Origin: Gracilaria vermiculophylla
Taxonomy: Eukaryota; Rhodophyta; Florideophyceae; Gracilariales; Gracilariaceae
DNA length: 64,000 nucleotides
Reading direction: 5' to 3'
Assembly: GCA_019155205.2 (NCBI GenBank)
Contig: JAHNZQ020000004.1
Span: 4,217,141 to 4,281,140, forward strand
The translations under genes were made by a program, and so were the position numbers. The number at the start of each line of letters is the position of its first letter. Within the stretch, counting starts at the first letter, position 1. Positions 61,564-64,000 of the stretch are shown piece by piece. The notes under the pieces were generated by a model. It had not been told where the DNA came from. It made no database searches and saw only the letters and a program-made list of their open reading frames with translations.

Positions 61564-61736
61564 AAGAAAATCGTGACGCTTTCAGTGTCGCACATCGCGA
61601 TGCGTTCCAAACGAATCCCAAACGAATCTGTGTTGTATAATCAAGGCAGTTGTCACTTACGAACAAGTCTGAACAAGTGCGTCTCTTCGCACTTTGATTG
61701 CACCAAGCGCACATTGTATAAAAGGGCTATTTAACA
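61564..61736. repeat. dispersed repeat, copy 2
   Basis: Related to 25306-25496. It lies about 280 bases after direct repeat copy B and contains a TATA-like gtataaaaggg near its end. Confidence 0.7.
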
Positions 61737-62818
61737 ACATTGAGAAATGGTGTGGTGTAATTTGAGGACACGCTTACTTACAGTACACGTGTGATTTCTG
61801 ACCTTCCCAAGCAGAAACAAAAGATCGTGATCACTCACGGATCATGAAAATCAACTCTTTGCGTGCCCCGCCCCGGCGCCAAACACAGTGTCAGAAGGAT
61901 GAACGAGTGGTCATGCAACACGCGTTGGCGGCTTCTGTGAGCAGAAAGAACTGACCGCACTGTTTTCATTTTCAAAGACACTGTCAATGACCGCCTCCAT
62001 TACGGGCGATGCTGTTCAACAACTTGGTTCAAGTTAGTCGCACCATCACCAGACCATCGACTGTCACTGTGCACTCGTGCGCACGACAGAGCCAACGTGT
62101 GCGAGACCATGGACAGTACTCCAAACAGGCATACAGCACCATCGATTACTCACAGCTCCGTGGACACTGGTCCATCCTGCGGGGAAACTTGAGAAAACAG
62201 TTTTTGTATTTTTCGTTTATTCATTGACGAACGGTAAGGCAATAAAACACCAAACGAATGATGCCCTTCGTCCCCTTTGGGGTCCGGTTACTCGGGAGGG
62301 TTGGAGCTTGATGAGCGGCCAAGTGCAGAGGGAGTGCGGTGCCGTGACAATCCGCCTTGTTCTGTCTCACCTTAAAGAAGCATACAAGCAACTGGCAAAC
62401 CCCGGCCTCAACATGACCATGACCGCACACAATGCATGATTTCTTTTATAACACAACACTTACCGCTAGAGAGAGAGAAAATCTACACGCCTACCAAGAT
62501 TTGGCCAGAGTATCCTATTCCAGCGCCATACGACTTGTTCAGCTTGACCATTCCAACCCATGCGCCCCAACACGCACAGTGTGCAAGACGTCTTGAGAAA
62601 GGCGCTGACAGCATCATGTTAACATGCCGTATGTGCACGGCACATCACTACCTGTGATATGCCTCAACAGCAGTGCCGCGCAGCCACAAAATGTATGCTT
62701 GCACAGCTGCGGAGGTGTGAGCTTCCGCTGCTGCGGCGTGAGGTTCCAAAAATTAGTGCCATGCTGGAAAAAGCTCAAGACAAGTGATTCGGCGCTGCTT
62801 GTTGAACGGCGGCGCATC

Positions 62819-63856
62819 CTATCGCTTGTCATCAGACAAGCACGCTGCGTCATGCAGCGGTTTACATTCAATGTCAATGTTGACAATGGTGGAAGGTTGT
62901 TTCGGAGTGTCAGCGCTTTGTGCGCCGGCGGGACTAGAGTACGCCTTCGAAACAGCGAACAAGACGCCAGCAAAAACGCCACCCATGATGCTGACCCAAC
63001 CCGCCATTGATATGTTGGTGTTGAACAAAAGCGCTCCCAGCAGCACGACCGTGAACTTGTTGCACGCGCCCAGAAAACTCAGCGTACTTCCCGATGTGAC
63101 CGATATGAGCCAGAATATTGACATGCCGATGGCGGCGGCGAGCACAGATGATACGACAAAGATATGACGAAAGACGACGGGGGAGGATGGGAAGTCATGG
63201 ATGAACGGTACAAGTTGGTTGGATGTGAGCGCAGCAGGTAGCATGAGAGAGGCGGCAATGAGATTTGCATGCAGGGTCTTTTGCAAGGGGGTGAAGGAGT
63301 CAGAGAGGCAGGCGCGCAGCGAAAGAACGTAGAGAATGTTAATGACGACGTTGGCCATAGCCCAGGCGTAGCCGACAAGGTTGTAGTCCAGATCGGTGGT
63401 GGCGGTGACGGCGTTAGCTATTACAATGAGCAGCATGGCGGCAGAGGTGGAGGGCGCGATGGGATCTGAGAACAGCGCTCGTTCGGCGAGAGCGATGCCC
63501 ATGGGAGCCATGCTCTTGAGCACGGACAATACGGGCAGTGACACCGAACGCAAGGCACGGGCGTTGGTGAAGATGTACAGGGTGAATAGTAAGCATGGTA
63601 CAAAGATCTGGCGCAGCAGCGGGAGGGAGATGGGGGAGGTGCGGCGGGCCAGCTGCACGGCGGAAAGCAGAATAGTGACGCCGATGGATTGAAAGGAGAG
63701 CAGGGCCCAGGGGTAATCAAGCGAATGCGAGAAGATGAGCTTGTTCGCGAGCGTGAGCGACGTGGAGGTGATCACGTAGGCGAGACAGGCGAGCAGAGGG
63801 GTGAGCGGGATGAAACGCCAGGCGTTCGCCCTTGGGATGGACGGTTGCGGCGACAT
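62819..63856 (-). CDS. nucleotide-sugar transporter, GDP-mannose transporter-like (DMT superfamily)
   Basis: With this start the protein has 345 residues and about ten hydrophobic membrane segments (for example LLACLAYVITSTSLTLANKL, FVPCLLFTLYIFTNARAL, WAMANVVINILYVLSL, VFRHIFVVSSVLAAAIGMSI). It is a member of the drug/metabolite transporter superfamily, NST/TPT branch. The motif GACNKFTVVLLG near residue 262 resembles the GALNK motif that binds GDP-mannose in fungal and plant Golgi transporters. It probably imports a nucleotide sugar, perhaps GDP-mannose, into the Golgi in exchange for GMP. A plastid phosphate translocator is less likely, as there is no obvious transit peptide with this start. 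The cytosolic C-terminal tail is about 45 residues. An upstream ATG at 63979 would add 41 residues. Confidence 0.82.
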   Translation of the reverse strand: MSPQPSIPRANAWRFIPLTPLLACLAYVITSTSLTLANKLIFSHSLDYPWALLSFQSIGVTILLSAVQLARRTSPISLPLLRQIFVPCLLFTLYIFTNARALRSVSLPVLSVLKSMAPMGIALAERALFSDPIAPSTSAAMLLIVIANAVTATTDLDYNLVGYAWAMANVVINILYVLSLRACLSDSFTPLQKTLHANLIAASLMLPAALTSNQLVPFIHDFPSSPVVFRHIFVVSSVLAAAIGMSIFWLISVTSGSTLSFLGACNKFTVVLLGALLFNTNISMAGWVSIMGGVFAGVLFAVSKAYSSPAGAQSADTPKQPSTIVNIDIECKPLHDAACLSDDKR

Positions 63857-64000
63857 TTGGGAGGGGGGAAAGAGACGGTGCGAACGAAGCGGGGCGCATG
63901 GAGAGTGTGAGCAGCGATGGCGACGGCAGCGACGGCGGCATAAAAGCGGCGGCGGGGCGAAGAAGATATCGACACGCACACGGTGGGTGCGGGGGGGCGC
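63857..64000. other. upstream region of the transporter gene
   Basis: GC-rich sequence to the window edge; promoter or 5' UTR. Nothing specific seen. Confidence 0.4.

Larger units (their letters stand above)
59097..62818. other. 3.7 kb repeat-rich, gene-poor region
   Basis: Only short frames without domains. It contains two copies of a 136-bp direct repeat, the second copy of a dispersed repeat, two hairpins, a 40-bp tandem repeat and an AT-rich island, each listed separately. The density of repeats suggests remnants of mobile elements, but no transposase, reverse transcriptase or terminal structure is visible. Confidence 0.6.

Overview
The window is nuclear DNA from a eukaryote with a primary plastid, most likely a red alga with a compact, intron-poor genome. 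The evidence is eukaryote-only machinery (GCN5, POP1, SEC3, VPS41, ERO1, pescadillo, ELL, an E(z)-type SET protein) next to a nuclear-encoded bacterial-type sigma-70 factor with a long N-terminal extension, which implies a plastid RNA polymerase. Two proteins (sigma factor, NDP kinase) have leaders starting Met-Ala-Phe, a start often seen in red algal transit peptides. About 24 genes fit in 64 kb. Most are single open reading frames, but three short introns (80, 108 and 111 nt) can be placed by eye. Species is not determined, and a glaucophyte or another alga is not excluded.

Layout. 1-6.1 kb: 3' end of GCN5, RNase P/MRP subunit POP1, a PLPP6-type lipid phosphatase, and an unknown basic protein (-). 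6.1-9 kb: no convincing gene. 9-13.5 kb: a BED-finger protein (-) divergent from a PDHX/E2-like lipoyl protein (+), a BRCT-only protein (-), and a twin-CX9C Emi1-like protein (+). 14.7-20 kb: plastid sigma factor (-) divergent from ELL (+) across a very GC-rich 2 kb with minisatellites. 20-27 kb: a decayed copy of the ELL 3' end, a MRS2-type Mg channel (+), and an NDP kinase (-) whose catalytic motif is completed by a 9-nt micro-exon. 27-44.5 kb: two unknown helical proteins, SEC3, pescadillo, ERO1, VPS41 and COX11. 45.8-53.3 kb: O-GlcNAc transferase (-) divergent from a SANT/Myb protein (+), then a small complex I B14.5a-like protein (-). 54.3-59.1 kb: a secreted FG-GAP/UnbV protein and an E(z)-type methyltransferase with one intron. 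59.1-62.8 kb: repeat-rich and gene-poor, with an AT-rich island, hairpins and copies of two dispersed repeats. 62.8-63.9 kb: a nucleotide-sugar transporter (-).

The genes are ordinary housekeeping functions with no operon-like logic; neighbours share promoters (divergent pairs) or nearly abutting 3' ends (convergent pairs). Many genes have GC-rich 5' ends falling to moderate GC at the 3' end, and several GC-rich upstream regions carry CCAAT boxes. I see no CRISPR array, rRNA, convincing tRNA, intact transposon or virus. The most notable observations are the NDP kinase micro-exon, the PDHX-like loss of the E2 catalytic histidine, the hairpin at 38271-38342, and the repeat family linking 25.3 kb, 59.2 kb and 61.1-61.7 kb.
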